A stretch of 64,000 bases of DNA from Armigeres subalbatus (GCF_024139115.2 NW_026943205.1:372001-436000); one strand, 5' to 3'. Counted from the first letter of the stretch, positions 1 to 11,421 are shown. Notes: generated from the letters alone by a model not told the origin. Program-made: numbers and translations.

Positions 1-419
1 GAAGCGACAAATGTTGTCCACGCGGTTTGAAGAGGGAAAGCTGCAGCTGCTTAATAAGTCGGCTCGGGAGTAACGTGCCACTGGTGCGGCTTTGGATGAT
101 TTGGATGATGTGTGCCTTCTACTGCTTACACTGGGGTCGTTATATTCTAGTGTTGTGACGGCACTAGAAACCATGCTGGAGTAGAACTTGTCCCTCGAAT
201 TCGTCATGTGTCAGCATCCTGACGATGAGATGAAGAGGAATGGGTTGGGGCTATCGACTCCTCCAGAATCGGATGCAATTTGCCATTTGTTGCAATTTGT
301 TTTCGTTCTATGGAGTGTAGTCAATGATGGTGTGTTACAGGGTAGATCTGCGGTTACATTGCCAGCTACAAGGCAAATCCCTGACCCAACGAATATGTAC
401 CTCACTATCCAACTCCGTG

Positions 420-620
420 GTACTTATGGGGGTGTCTAAGTCGGTGGCCTCTCGTTAAGTAAGTACTACATCAACACTTCCTTCCTCTCCCAAAGTTGCA
501 GTGAAGATGGGCGTGGCCGGGAGTAGTAATCCTCATGCTTTTGTTATTTTTATTTACAGACTGGAATCAGGACCACTCCTCTTCTTGATTTCTGATAGCA
601 TTCTAGATAAGGATCTCAAA
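420..620 (-). repeat. Unclassified interspersed repeat inside the copia wreck
   Basis: On the minus strand this stretch shares blocks with 16436-16620: a CGGCCACGCCCATCTTC block, then an ACTTAACGAGAGGCC block, then a GGA-TTGGAT-GTG-GGTA block. The GAGAGGCC block also occurs near 11232. It interrupts the copia gag region. I do not recognise the family and see no coding potential. The call rests on shared sequence within the window. Confidence 0.45.
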
Positions 621-894
621 AGTAAAACATGAGTATCACTGGTGTCAATCTACGAATTACACCGTAACAATGCTAATGCTAATGCTATGGAGTGTAGTCA
701 GCCAGAAAGCTTAAATGGGGACAAGCCAAACTGACGGCGGCATACTTGGTAAACAAGAGTCCAACGTCGACGCTTGAGGCAAACAACACTCCCTTCGAGT
801 TATGGGAATCGAAAAAGCCGGACGTATCTAACACCGGTTTTTTCGGCAGCGATGTATACGTTCACGTGCCGAAAGAACTGAGGCAAAGCTGGAT

Positions 895-1090
895 GATAAA
901 ACGTGGAAGGTTTTGACGTAAACTACGTCTAAGGGGAAGACTCAGATACAGGGTGTAAAACCGAAATTTCCAAATTCGAGACCGTCACGAAATTCTGGGA
1001 TAGATTTCAAACGCTAATAGCGTCTTTATCTTTCGATGGATTTTCGATTTGCTTATCAATAGATTCAGAAACTCAGAAACTTATCAATAG
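895..1090 (+). repeat. Interspersed repeat shared with 20945-21150
   Basis: Both places carry the same ordered blocks: GACGTAA-CTACG, then ACAGGGTGTAAAA, a run of AT-rich sequence with GACCGT/GACGGT, and CGATGGATTTTCGA followed by TATCAAT-GATT. Here it sits between the copia integrase end and the acidic linker. The second copy precedes the composite retroposon at 21212. The family is not identified; it may be the 3' end of a larger element. Confidence 0.45.
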
Positions 1091-1710
1091 AGTCAGTTAC
1101 TTTGCGGAAGAATCAGAAGCTGGAGAAGAACGTACCAGTCAACTGCGAGCAGCTGGTGGAAGTTCCGTCGAGCACCCCAGAAACGGGTGACGAAGAGCGC
1201 TGTGTTGAAGATGCGGCAGAAGGGTGACGATTGGCAAAGGATATTGAAACTTGCTTAACGTTTGCATCCATCACAATGAGACCTGATCGGGCTGTGACTG
1301 TAAATTGTTTCAATCAGTTTTAGTCGTGTCCGAATGAAGAGCACTGGACTCATCTGAAACGAAATCTCCGCTATATCAGGGGAACAGTGGATGTCGTAAT
1401 CGTGTGTAAAGTAGCGCACTGTGACGTAGACTGAGTGAACGATCTGACCGATAGTCGTTCGGTTCTTGACTACGTGGTGAAGTTGTATAGGAATACTGTC
1501 GGTTGGATTACAAGAAAGCAACATTCGGTATCACTATCATCTACGAAAGTGGAGCTGCGACGTTGGGCGCTTCTGCATGTCAAACAATGTGGATGGTGCG
1601 CATACTGGAAGATCTTGGTAATCGATTGAACGTTAGTGTTACGAAGATTAATATGCGAGGACAACCAGTCTACGATTAGAACTGCTGAGGACGGCCGATA
1701 CTATAAGAGG

Positions 1711-2125
1711 GTTAGGGACAGAAGGTCGAAAGACAAAAGGTCGAAAGGACAAAAGGTCGAAGGACAAAACGTCCAGAAGACAAAGGTCGAAGGACAAAAT
1801 AGTCGAAAGGACAAAAGGTCGAAAAGGGACAAAAGAATTAAGGACAAAACGTCCGAACAGGACAAAAGGTCGAAAATGCAAAACGTCGAACAGGGCCAAA
1901 GGGTCGAAAGGACAAAACGTCGAATGGGTCAAAATGTCGAAGGACAAAACATCGAACAGGACCAAAAGTTCGAAAATAAAACGTCAGGCAGGACAAAAGG
2001 TCGAAAGGGACAAAAACATAATCCATTTTCATTTTGTCCTTTCGACCTTTTGTCTTTCGACCTTTTGTCTTTCAGCCTTTTGTCCCTTCGACTTTTTGTC
2101 TTTCGGCCTTTTATCGCCGATTCAC
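1711..2125. repeat. Palindromic GGTCGAAAGGACAAAA minisatellite insertion
   Basis: The left part (about 1720-2010) is a degenerate tandem array of 14-16 bp units of the form GGTCGAAAGGACAAAA. The right part (about 2030-2110) holds the same unit in reverse complement, so the whole can fold back. An 11-bp direct repeat, ACTATAAGAGG, lies at 1700-1710 and 2126-2136. Copia RNase H sequence continues on the far side, so this is an insertion with a target duplication rather than local expansion. The open frames across it on both strands are a by-product of the simple repeat. Confidence 0.75.
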
Positions 2126-2299
2126 ACTATAAGAGGTTGTAGCATGTGGACACTACGTTCCACTTTATTCGAAAACTGATATAACAAGGCGAGGTAGATA
2201 TCAACAGGTTTGTACGTTCTACAGAGAAACAGCTAGCACAAAGTCATACCGATTTGGTCGGACTTCACTGCGGGACTTCATGATTTTTGGCATTTGGCA

Positions 2300-2750
2300 A
2301 CACCGTGGCTAAACATTGAGCGGCTACATGACGGTAGACTAGCCCAAGACCAATCACTCTAATGAAGTTTACAAAAAATAGCCCAAGACCACGTGCAGCA
2401 GCTGGAAGTAACACTCCCAATGGAAGAGCAGTTAGGCGCAGCTTTTCTTGAAAGATAGGAAGATTGTCGTGTATCCCATGATGACTGAAAAGGTGAATAG
2501 GCTGGATTATGGTATCTACCGCGTAATCATATTGCTGAAAGCCGCCTAAAGGTACTCTCCCAAATATTATGCCATCGACTGACACCAATTGTGAGAGAAC
2601 TTCTAAGGCATTACGCGATTCATTCATTGCTATACCACGGACCAGGTGTTCGTCGTTCGCAAAACATTGCAGAAATTCCGCAAATACGGTGTGGCCATAG
2701 ATCGTGTACCCATTTCCATTTGAAAGGAAAGTGCTGCGTATCATTAATGA
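2300..2750 (+). mobile_element. RTE-like LINE fragment with internal deletion
   Basis: The plus strand matches the same LINE family seen in full at 11470-13975. About 2360-2450 reads as the endonuclease to RT linker (AQDHVQQLEVTLPMEEQ). It then jumps straight to the RT entry region at about 2480-2690 (KVLSQILCHRLTPIVREL and TDQVFVVRKTLQKFRKYG). The several hundred bases normally between these blocks are missing, and there are frameshifts and stops. It is a dead fragment next to the copia wreck. The reading that runs leftwards on the minus strand across this stretch is a shadow. Confidence 0.7.
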
Positions 2751-2879
2751 TGGGCGGCCATGAGCCGAGCTGTATGAAGACGACTTTTATGTGTTACTAT
2801 GGACACTCTAGCCTTAGACTGAGTAAACGACTAAATATGACTCTCCGCGCCATCCATAAAAATGGTTTTGAAGTGATCT

Positions 2880-3225
2880 GATAGTCTTCACGTGCACTTA
2901 GTGTGTGAGAAAGGCATGAAGACTTGATGACCAGCATCCAACACAAAGTGTTGAATGCATTTTTCCTTAAGTAATGACTGTCTTGAAAAATTATGTTTAT
3001 TTGCTAAGGGTTTTTGAATGGAGAAGAAAAAAGTTTTTAGAAAAGTAAACTTCTGAATAGTTTTGATAAATGTTATTGATATTATCGTTAAGTATCAACT
3101 TGACTATTTAATTGTTTCAATTTTATTCTATAGAATAAAAATAGAGTCAAGCTAAAAAGCCAAGTTATAACTTTTGTCAATATATAGATAGTCATCAGCA
3201 ACTCCTAATGGAGCTGTATTCATGA
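2880..3225. other. No recognisable feature
   Basis: AT-rich sequence between the LINE fragment and the SINE. I see no open frame of note, repeat or RNA gene. Confidence 0.4.
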
Positions 3226-3500
3226 ATCTTCTTCTTCTTCTTCTTCTTCTTATATGGTTCTACTTTTCAACTGGAACTTGGCTAACTTTTCAACTAAAGT
3301 GTGTATTAGCATTTCCTCAGTTGTTATTTGAAACTTTTCCCTATGCCCGCCACCATTGCATGAGTATGTATCTTGTGTAGCAGAAGTTCAATGGATACAC
3401 CTATGCCCAGGGTGTCGAAAGTTTCCAACCTGAAAACATCTAAACCGGACCAGATCGAACTCATGCATCTCCGGATTGGCAATACTACGCCTTTGCTCGC
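3226..3500 (-). mobile_element. tRNA-derived SINE, Feilai-like
   Basis: Reverse orientation. A (CTT)n run at 3228-3251 is the complement of the GAA-rich 3' tail of the family. It is followed by the family body, with GTATCTTGTGTAGCA, ATGGATACACCTATGCCCAGGG and the B-box-like end near 3445-3470. The same body occurs at 9700-9955 (-) and 47196-47400 (+). The family is RNA polymerase III transcribed and depends on a LINE for movement. This copy is diverged. Confidence 0.7.
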
Positions 3501-3808
3501 AAGGCTACTGGAAACCCAGAGAGTATTTTTTTATTCTTAATTGATAAATCAATTTAGCTCTAATTAGTACCACTATATACTCTCGAGATTGTGAGCCTTG
3601 AAGACACTTGACATTAGAGATGATTGATCCAATGAAACCGTTATCATGTTCTCGGACCAAAATACCATTACCTACGTTTCACGGTTCCGTGAAGACATCA
3701 CCATCGATTTATTCAAATTGAAACCCATCACAGAAGCAACATGCCTCAGTTTCTACTTCAAACAACTTTCCCAAATTAGATCGTCATCCACTTTGTTTAC
3801 AATTACCG
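3500..3808. other. No recognisable feature
   Basis: Unassigned sequence between the SINE and the assembly gap. One short open frame runs into the gap at 3646 (+), but it has no family signature. Confidence 0.4.
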
Positions 3809-3833
3809 NNNNNNNNNNNNNNNNNNNNNNNNN
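3809..3833. other. Assembly gap (25 N)
   Basis: A run of 25 N. The sequence to its right is the 3' end of the Jockey ORF2 and the sequence to its left is not, so the true 3' end of that element may be hidden here. Confidence 0.99.
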
Positions 3834-6060
3834 CTAGAAGCCACGTATCATTGCTGCTTGTTTTTCAGGGACAATGACGACCGGCGGTTGATCAAAGGCA
3901 GTAGTTTCAAAAGACGTTACACTTTGTCACCATTTTGTCAACCTGTTGCCTGAAAAAGCTTTGCTCGAGGGTCATTAAGGTAGCCGGCCTCATTGGCCCA
4001 TTCCACAGTCTGCCATTGAGGATGATTTTACAGTCCCCAGGCGGAACAAGTTTAGGGATTTGGAGTGGGGAAAATGATGACCTGGTCTTCGCCGTTGATA
4101 CAGATCTTCCAGCTGGTGAGGTACTCTGTCAGGGCATCCAGGCCTCGTTGGAGTTTTGCCACTAGCGCTCATCACTCTACCGTTGTAGACGATGGATGTG
4201 TCATCTGGAACAGAGACAGAATGCCGCCTTCTGGAGGTTCTGGCATGTCGGAGGTGAACAGATTGAAAGCAGGGCCCGAGGATACCTCTGGGGAACGCCT
4301 GCGACGATGTTGTCGCATTGAACTCGCTCCGCTGATTGAGACCCGGAGTGTCCTTGCGACAGGTAATTGTTGATGATTTTCACCAGGTAGCTGGGAAGAT
4401 TGTAGCGTTGTAGTTTGCACCAGGCCATCATCATACATTGTCAAATGCCTTCTCGACATCGAGTAAGGCCATGGCGGATGTTTTCGAGACAAACTTGTTC
4501 CGTCTGAGGACGTTTAACGTTGACGTGACAGTGGTGTACAGTTGACCGACGTCGGAAACCAAACTGTTCCTCGAGCAAGATGTTGAGATTTTCGGCAGAC
4601 TCAAGTAACCGATGATGAATAGCTTTTCGAATAGCTCGATAACCCTGAGAGAGGCTGATGGGTCGATAACTTTGGGGAGGAAGGATCCTTCCCAGGCTTC
4701 CGGATGGGATGACTTTCGCTGACTTCCAGGACGATGGAAGTAGTTAAGCCGGAGACACTGATTAAAGATCAGCGAGAGGTTCAAAGAAAGGAGCACTCAT
4801 GTGTTTGATCGAGATTCAGGAGCTGTCGAAGCCTGGGGCCTTCATCTTCGACGATTTGATATAGGCCGTCAATTCGTCAGTGCTGAGATCTCCAACTCCT
4901 CCGAGAGTCGTTGGGAATCAAATGGATGTTGTTCATGCTCGTTGAGGCTGCTTCTGTGGACTGACGATGTTCTGCCCAAGATTGTGTGAGCTGACGGGGA
5001 CGACTATTTCAGCGACCTTCTCTGCAGGAGTTATCAAGCGATCCCTAGAGCCATTTGTCTAGTATCAAAGGTGTGATGAGGCTTGATTTTAGAATTTTGG
5101 TCTTTTCCAGAACGGCTTATCAATCTGGGAGAGTGATCTTATTCGAGAAGTCGTTATTTTTGAGGTCCACCATCTTGGCTCTGAAATTTTGTGATTCGAT
5201 TAGCGTGTTTAAGCCCAGGGTCCAGTACGCTGAAACTGCCTGCAGTGACATTCCGCAATCGAATCAAATCTGGTGAGTGTATCGATGTTTAGAGTTGCTT
5301 ACCTGCGAGCCGTCGGTACGTGTTGTCTCTCGGGCCGCCGTGATCGCTCTCCTCGATAGCGCACAGCTGGCGGTCGATACTTTCCGGCGTCTCCGGACGC
5401 ACCTCGTAGTCGACGGTGTTATCGACGCACTGCTGGAAACGCTGCCAGTTCACCTGGTGGTAGTTCCGCCGTAACTGCTGGCGTGATTGACCGAGGAGCC
5501 CAGTTCCGCCACCACCGGATAGTGATCCGAACTGAGCTCCTGGTATACAACCGACTGCGAGAGAGGTCACCTCAGGTGTTACAGAGGTCGAGCGTTGCGT
5601 GGGCACCGGACCGACTCAGCCGAGTGGGGAATCCGGGCTCAGGATCGTGTAGTAGCCTTCCTCCGTCGTTGTCTCAGATGGTGCCGTTTGATTGCGCGAC
5701 TGGCCCCAGGCTTGATGTTTGGCATCTGTCGCCGGAATGATATAGTGGCCTTGCCTGCGTCAGCTTGACGATGTCCCCTCCGAAGGGCAGGCCGATGATC
5801 CATCGCCGGCTTTGGCTTGTTGACAGTACGCCGCGATGAGCGCGATTGTGCCGACCGAAGTGGTGATTTGACACCGATACCTCGATGACACCGAGCTGGA
5901 AGCACAGACGACAGTTGTTGAGCGAAGAGCGATGGCCACACCACCCCCCTGGTCGGCCGGTCGAGCGCACGATGCGGAAGTCCGGATGTTGATGTTCACC
6001 TCCGGTTTTAGGTGCGTTTCGGTGATGAACGCCACGTCTATTTCCTTCTCCTCAAGGAAA
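3834..6060 (-). pseudogene. Jockey ORF2: endonuclease plus reverse transcriptase, broken
   Basis: From right to left: endonuclease at about 6035-5640 (VAFITETHLKPEVNINI, then GGGVAIALRS), ending near 5500. The RT entry is near 4720 (FNQCLRLNYF). The RT core is at 4490-4200 (MALLDVEKAFDNV, LPSYLVKIINNYL, VPQ, and the FADD position read in another frame near 4205). The C-terminal cap is at about 4010-3850. In a live element the product nicks DNA and reverse transcribes element RNA. Several frame changes (near 4190, 4430, 4680, 5290 and 5640) and stops make it non-functional. Confidence 0.8.
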
Positions 6061-6125
6061 TCTTCAGCTCGATTTTTGCTCTTTAGGAAGCGTTCCAGTT
6101 GACCAGGCCCACCTAGCAGCCATTT

Positions 6126-6680
6126 TCAATGATGAAATGCCAAGTGTGAAGACCTGGTCGAATCGGTTTGCAGCCGCGCAGTCGAGTGGCGAGCTGCGCG
6201 AAGATCGGCATCAGCTGCTCCGGAGTGAGCAGCGGGCAGATTCTTCCGGTGGACGGCTTGCTCTCCGACTGCCGACGGAACCCAGAGGGAGGAAGCGGGG
6301 CCACGCTGGGATGGTGCCGACGATGCTGGAGCTTGGACCGATGCAGCTGCGCTGCCAGTCGCTTGTGCGGCTGTAGCGGTGGGAGTATTGGAATCACACG
6401 ACGGGGAGCCGGGATAACTGGAAAGTTCACCTCGTTGATTACAGGAACACGGTTCTTCTTCGAATGGTCCTGGTGGAAGCCTTCTTCCGGATTTCAGGAA
6501 CTCGGCTCGCTTTGGGAGCCCTTGTGGTGGCCTGATGTGTCGCACAGTTGGCGCACTTGGGATCGGCCACTCCATTTTGTCGCACCGTCAGTCGGATGGG
6601 GTTCGCCACACTTGTTTACTGTTCTTCCTATCGTTTACTTTGTCGCGGAATTCTTTCACAAACGATGTGCACGGTTCGAT
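6126..6680 (-). pseudogene. Jockey ORF1 C-terminal part with zinc knuckles
   Basis: In reverse, about 6640-6530 reads as CCHC-type knuckle sequence (KCGEPHPTDGCDK is visible), followed by the basic PKRAEFL block and the typical INEVNFP-PAPRRVIP stretch at about 6440-6380. It ends near 6126. ORF1 proteins of Jockey elements bind the element RNA. The N-terminal half is absent and the frame shifts at least twice. Its position directly upstream of ORF2 supports the call. Confidence 0.7.
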
Positions 6681-6869
6681 AGTCGTTTTAGAATTCCTTT
6701 ATTTTCTACATTTTGTTACAGGTTTTGGGGCTCCTCCTTCGGGTCTGTACGAGTGTGTGTATGTGCGAGTTAGCAGTGTTTTGCAGTCGGTTTGGGAACA
6801 GGTCCCAGCATCCAATCCACATCCGACTGAGATGCGCTATATGACAGTGATTTAATTTTTAAAGTTAAT

Positions 6870-7585
6870 TGGAAATATAAAATTGACCGAAAGTTGCTGC
6901 TGCCTTCTGTTCTGGTTGTTGGGTTTTTGCTTTGTACGTGTCTATTCTATGTCCCCCCCATCGTTCGGTTCGAGTGTGGTTCTCTTTATTGGGGCTTTTG
7001 AGGTTTTTGAGCGCTGCAAGTTGCTTCGCAATTTGCTTTCTGACATTTTGTGAAGGCGAACATTGTGTGAAAAATGTTTGATAACTTCGGACTGATGAAC
7101 AAGCAAACTGACAACTGAGAAATTTACATAAATTGTATCCAAGCATTTGGAAAATAGAAGAGCACTATGAATACTAAGCGAAGTGTCATGAACAATTACT
7201 GGGAGATGCGAGATATGGCGTAGTTCTCACATCAATTCACTAATAGCGATGGAATTCTTGAAGAAATTTTAAAATAAATTGCAAATGTAGAAATATTCGA
7301 TAAAATGTTATTGTTTAATTTCTAGAGGAACTCTCAAATAAATTCTATGATTTATTACCAGAACATTTACATTACTTACACTTACTGCAAATGCTGCATT
7401 TCATAGCCATTTGAAAAGGCTAGCCCATTCACTTTTAAATTGCCTACAACGTTAACAGGAGCCTTAAAATTAGAAATTGTAAGTTTCGAGCAAAAATGAA
7501 ATAAAAAATTTGATCTATCCTAATATGTATCAGATTTGCTACACAGATATTTTGTACGCTCGAGTGATCATAACTGGTACGGACC
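6870..7585. other. No recognisable feature
   Basis: Small open frames on the minus strand (6865-7146) have no family signature. The rest is AT-rich. It could be further LINE 5' sequence that I cannot identify. Confidence 0.35.
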
Positions 7586-7587
7586 TA

Positions 7588-8087
7588 GGGTAAAAGTTCC
7601 GATAGTCGTGGTTGCTCCTATAGTTGCGGTAGTGTAGTTTTTAGAGAAACTACAGATTTAACGTAGCAACCCACATTGTTGATCAATTACGTGTACTGTC
7701 ATTAGACGAAACAAGCACAAACAGCCTAGGAATATCCTCGAAAACGGTAAATAATACTCAAATAATTTATTTTTTCTGGACTTTGCACCAATAGTTGCGG
7801 TAGTGTTCCTATAGTTGCGAGTTCCATACAAAAACAGAGAGATTCGCAACTATAGGAACACAAATTAATAAATACCGCAACTATTGGAACATTGTACCAA
7901 TACTTGGAGGATTGATTTTAGGTCACAATCAAGGATTTTCTTGCGATCGAAACATAATTCTCCTAAAATAATGTTACTGGGCTTTCGAATACACCCTCGA
8001 GGTAAGTGAAGTACTTTATCTATTAGGTGCAAGTGAGAAATTAGTGATGGCGCGTGCTTATTACCTCCACTATTGGGTCTTTGACCC
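7588..8087. mobile_element. TA-flanked MITE, copy A (opposite to 14776-15277)
   Basis: 500 bp bounded by TA dinucleotides (7586-7587, 8088-8089). The ends are imperfect inverted repeats, GGGTAAAAGTTCCGATAG against GGGTCAAAGACCCAATAG. Inside, short blocks such as TAGTTGCGGTAGTGTTCC and their complements recur and can fold into hairpins. A second copy lies at 14776-15277 in the opposite orientation, roughly three-quarters identical by eye and also flanked by TA. The TA target fits the Tc1/mariner superfamily. No transposase is present, so it moved with enzyme from elsewhere. Confidence 0.8.
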
Positions 8088-8089
8088 TA

Positions 8090-9690
8090 CTCCTATTCGT
8101 CACAGTTCGATTTAGTATGAAAAGCTCATTTCGTATGTAATAATCTCAACGCAACTTCAATATTATTTAGTTATCTTCATTTTCCTCTTTCGGTAAGACT
8201 TCTTTGTGATAACTTTCAGCTTGTCGGAGAGCTGCCAGCAGGAAAAAAAATAACAGAGTTACTGTCAGATAGCATCAACAAAACTTTGTTTGCTAATTAG
8301 ACATCAAATTAGCACAATCGTAAATGAGATTTCGCGAAGGCGCACCCCCGCATGATAAAGTTGGAGACAACCCCTATCCCGACCCGAACGGCAATTGACT
8401 TCGAGGGAACGGCGCTGTCCCATTCTATTCGTCGTATTACGTGGCTTCGTTAGACAACTGTGTCGGGTGAATCGCCCTGATGGTTATTTTAAGGTTTCTA
8501 AGTTAGAATTGGATTTAAGAAGAAAATACGATCTCTCGTAGTCGGTGGGAGTACCAATTTGTGCTAAAAAAATCTACAGATGGAACAAAATATGGATTAG
8601 TTTCAACTTCATTTTGCTGTTTGTAATCTCGCTTTGAATGCTGCTCATGGTCGTAAATTTCACAATCGCTCTGTGTCTCAAGTAGAACTGAGGAAATTAA
8701 TTTCCTATTTGTATTTTTGTCCTATGCTTTCACCCGCTGACCAGATTTAGGAACAGACTACCGAGCATTTGTTGAAAAGTCCACCAACGGAAATGAAATC
8801 ATCTTCGCTGTAACACTCTTTGAAGCGACATCGTCAGGAGCATCGTAAGGGAATAGCAGTAAGTGTTATTTAAACGAAAGTGAACTTTACAAAATGTTTT
8901 ACATAGGAAGGACTTGTTCTGCATTTTGTAAATATTCCATGCGTAACATATGAGTCTTATATGATCTAAGGAATTTTCCTGACGACGCCACTGCGTAACC
9001 GGAATGAACCCCAAAGCAGTGGAAGGAAAATTGTTAAGACCAGTTTTTTTTAATTAAAATTTTTAGCTTAAAAACTTTTCTCCGCTGTTATTTCAGTTTT
9101 GTCCCTTCCTTTGGGCCTGCGGCAGGAGTGCTTTCGACTCGTATTATTCCTTTCCTCGCGCGTGTATCTTCCAAGTGAAAGGCGCAACTACACCATCATC
9201 GTACAGCATCATGACGGTTTTGTATCTGTTCTTTGTCATAAAAGTCTAAAAAATACTTTTTTTTGTCTCTGGCTCCTATAAATTACCCTTTTTGATATAT
9301 CATAGAACCAAAGTGACAGATAGGACGTGGCACAAAAGGCTTAGTTAAAAGAGCAAAGGGCCACAGAAAATGAAATGTTGTGGTTGGTCAAAGATAAAGC
9401 TCGCCCGCACAGTTTTCCATTCGTTTTTCTTTTTCTTGTGATTTGTCAGATGGAAACCGAAGTCGGTATTGGATGAGGGGAAATATTTATCGGATTTATT
9501 ATAGTTGGTATTTGCTGACCGATATTCATTGAATTGGTGTATCACGTGCTTTCAAGATCTATAGATATACACTATACAGGGTCTATTTGATTTGTGCTAC
9601 ATCTTATCACTTGATTGCTTTTAATTTCTTTATCCGATCATGTTTATCATTTATACTCCGTATCTTTAAGAACTATACAACCTTCTTCTA
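8090..9690. other. No recognisable gene or repeat
   Basis: Only short open frames on both strands, none with a family signature. Composition is ordinary AT-rich intergenic or intronic sequence. Confidence 0.35.
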
Positions 9691-9699
9691 TGACTCTAC

Positions 9700-9955
9700 A
9701 GTCTACATCCCAACTGGTACTTAGCCTGCTGCTGGACTGTATTCTATTGGCATTTCCTGAGTTATTCGTTGAAAACTTTTCCCCGCCGTTGCAAGAGTAG
9801 GTATCTTGTGTGGCATGGCTAGGAGATTGGATTGGATATGCTATGCCCATGGAGTCGAGAATGGTTCCCACCCGAAAATATCCTAGACCGTACCGAGAAT
9901 CGAATTAGTCATCTCCGGATTTGCAAACCTAACAAACCTGCAAGGCTAACAGAAG
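9700..9955 (-). mobile_element. tRNA-derived SINE, Feilai-like, diverged
   Basis: Same body as at 3226-3500, in reverse orientation: GTATCTTGTGTGGCA at about 9800, CTATGCCCATGGAGTCGAGA at about 9840, then CCTAGACCGTACCGAGAATC, the region of the pol III B box, at about 9882-9902. The GAA tail is not preserved. It is a dead copy. Confidence 0.6.
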
Positions 9956-9959
9956 ATCT

Positions 9960-10330
9960 AATAAAGATAAATAGACATAAAACAATTAAATAGAAGAAGG
10001 ACACCAGCAATTTTGAAACGTAAAAATAGTGTAGCCAAAATTGAATGGAAAAGGTTACAAAGGTTCAAGTTTCTTGATATTCCGTTCTATTTGATGCCCT
10101 GATGCCCTGCCCTACGTTTTGACGGTGCTAATCTCATCAAGAAGCTACTTCAATTTTGTCAAACGTCGCAGGACTATCCAAAACAAAGAATGGCTTACTC
10201 TCCCTTTCTCTTCACAGAATGGTCACTGCGTTTGAAGAAAACATAATTGGCCTTGATTATATTGACATTTGGAGCTAAAAATGTCCCTCAGTTGATCGTC
10301 GGGGTAAGATCTACGTGAGTAACTGTTTAA
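9960..10330. other. No recognisable feature
   Basis: AT-rich; nothing identified. Confidence 0.35.
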
Positions 10331-10331
10331 A

Positions 10332-10425
10332 CCAGCGGTTCTCAACTTTTTTCTTGATAGGTACCCTTCACACTTTTGCATTAAATGAGGTACCCTCTAT
10401 TTTTTGCTGTAAATAAAAATAAGTT
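10332..10425 (+). mobile_element. hAT-like element left end
   Basis: Begins with CAGCGGTTCTCAACTTTTTT and continues with the GGTACCCTT and TTTTGCATTAAATGAGGTACCCT blocks usual next to such ends in animal hAT elements. No matching right end was found nearby, so it is truncated or hidden. It leads directly into the GGAGGCTTCTGA minisatellite, which may be its internal part. Confidence 0.45.
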
Positions 10426-10439
10426 TAACTCATAAGGTA

Positions 10440-10860
10440 TATTGAAAAAAAGACTTCCGAGCCTTTTGAAAGGCGGCATTCGAGCCACTAAGAAGGAGGC
10501 TTCTGAGCATCTTCAAAGTAAGCCTTAGAGCTTTCTGATCGTAGGCTTCCAAGTATCTAGAAAAAATAATTTTGAGCCTCTTGAAGAGAGGCTTGCGAGC
10601 TAGACTTTCGTTCTTCTTGAAAGAATGTTTCAGAGCATCTTGAAGGAAGGTTTTCAAGGCTCTTGAAAGGAGGCTTCTGAACTTCTTGAAAATAGGTTTC
10701 TGAACCTTTCGAAAGGATACATTCGATCCTCTTGACAACAGGTTTCTGAAGGTTTTAAAATGAGTCTTTCAACCCTCTTGAAAGGCGTCCTTCGAGCTGC
10801 TTGAAAGGAGGCTTTCGAGAAGCGTAGAAGGATGCTTCTAATCCTCTTCCATCAAGCAAA
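10440..10860. repeat. Degenerate minisatellite, CTTGAAAGGAGGCTTCTGAG units
   Basis: About a dozen loosely conserved units of roughly 25-30 bp carrying CTTGAAAGGAGGCTTCTGAGCC or a variant, all in one orientation. The 102-residue open frame on the minus strand (10430-10738) is a repeat artefact with a matching short protein periodicity. Confidence 0.7.
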
Positions 10861-10869
10861 TGAGTTTTT

Positions 10870-11265
10870 CGGAAAAAGTAGAGGTTTCCAAACGTGTAGA
10901 CTCTAGATTTTAGTTCAAAAGCATGTTAAAAATATATCATTCAATATTTTGATTCAATCAGGAAGTCTTCACCGAAAAAAAATAAAATTTGTTTATTCGT
11001 CGTTTTGTCCTTTTAATATTTGGTTCCACAGCCCTTCATCCACTGTGCTGGTTGTGGAGGGCAGGATTCAGCAGTTTTTGAGTTGCTGACCGCCATGTCA
11101 TTATGAAAAAGAAAATTTTAAAATCGTGTTTTTCTTTTAAAAACTATATCTAGAATGCTATCAGAACTCAAAAAGGGGAGAGGTTCTTGATTACAGTCTA
11201 CGATATGCTGATGTGGTACTTACTATAGAGAGGCCACTAACTTAGCGATACTCTCATAAGTATCA
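10870..11265. other. No recognisable feature
   Basis: AT-rich. A GAGAGGCC motif near 11232 is shared with the unclassified repeat at 420-620 and 16436-16620. Confidence 0.35.
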
Positions 11266-11266
11266 C

Positions 11267-11421
11267 ATGAGGTTAACACGATGATACTTTTATGCCCAGG
11301 TAAATCGAGACAATTACCAATCCAAAAATTGCCTAGACCGGCACCGGGAATCGAACCCAGCCACCCTCAGCATGGTCTTGCTTTGTAGCCGCGCGTCTTA
11401 CCGCTAGGCAAAGGAGGGCCC
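11267..11421 (-). mobile_element. tRNA-derived SINE, second family, 3'-shortened
   Basis: In reverse, it starts with GGGGCCCTCC at 11421, followed by an A-box region (GCCTAGCGGTAAGACGCGCG), then GGTTCGATTCCCGGTGCCGG, a near-perfect pol III B box, and CCTGGGCATAAAAGTATCAT. The same family is complete at 52373-52664 and 19988-20267. The usual 3' half is missing here. Confidence 0.75.

Larger units (their letters stand above)
1..2270 (+). mobile_element. Ty1/copia retrotransposon, decayed coding remains
   Basis: Reading the plus strand through stops and frameshifts gives copia-type polyprotein pieces in the right order. Gag-like sequence lies at about 90-250 (SSVVTALETMLE, then LSLEFV, then DDEMKRN). 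The end of the integrase region is at about 700-900 (AYLVNKSPTSTLEANNTPFELW, here in part). An acidic linker is at about 1113-1230, and the reverse transcriptase/RNase H end is at 1318-1640 (HWTHLKRNLRYIRGT; SVLDYVVKL; QHSVSLSSTKVE). The last RNase H block, after an insertion, is at about 2137-2270 (FHFIRKLI, then RFVRSTEKQLAQ). These are the usual copia landmarks. Most of integrase and reverse transcriptase is missing and no LTRs were found. The element starts before the window, is long dead and will not make protein. Boundaries are approximate. Confidence 0.8.
3834..6860 (-). mobile_element. Jockey-clade LINE, degenerate
   Basis: A non-LTR retrotransposon in reverse orientation, ORF1 at the right (6126-6680) and ORF2 at the left (3834-6060). 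The order zinc-knuckle ORF1, endonuclease, reverse transcriptase, C-terminal cap is that of the Jockey clade. Both frames are broken by many frameshifts. The 3' end runs into the N gap. The 5' limit near 6860 is uncertain because the first part of ORF1 is missing or unrecognisable. Confidence 0.8.

Noticed and set aside
1636..2142. 168-residue lysine-rich open frame
   Set aside because: It is a translation of the GGTCGAAAGGACAAAA minisatellite; the other strand is also open.
10332..11090. A complete hAT element with a right end near 11070
   Set aside because: The CAGCAGTTTTTGAG stretch there is in direct orientation relative to the left end, not inverted, and no 8-bp duplication matches.
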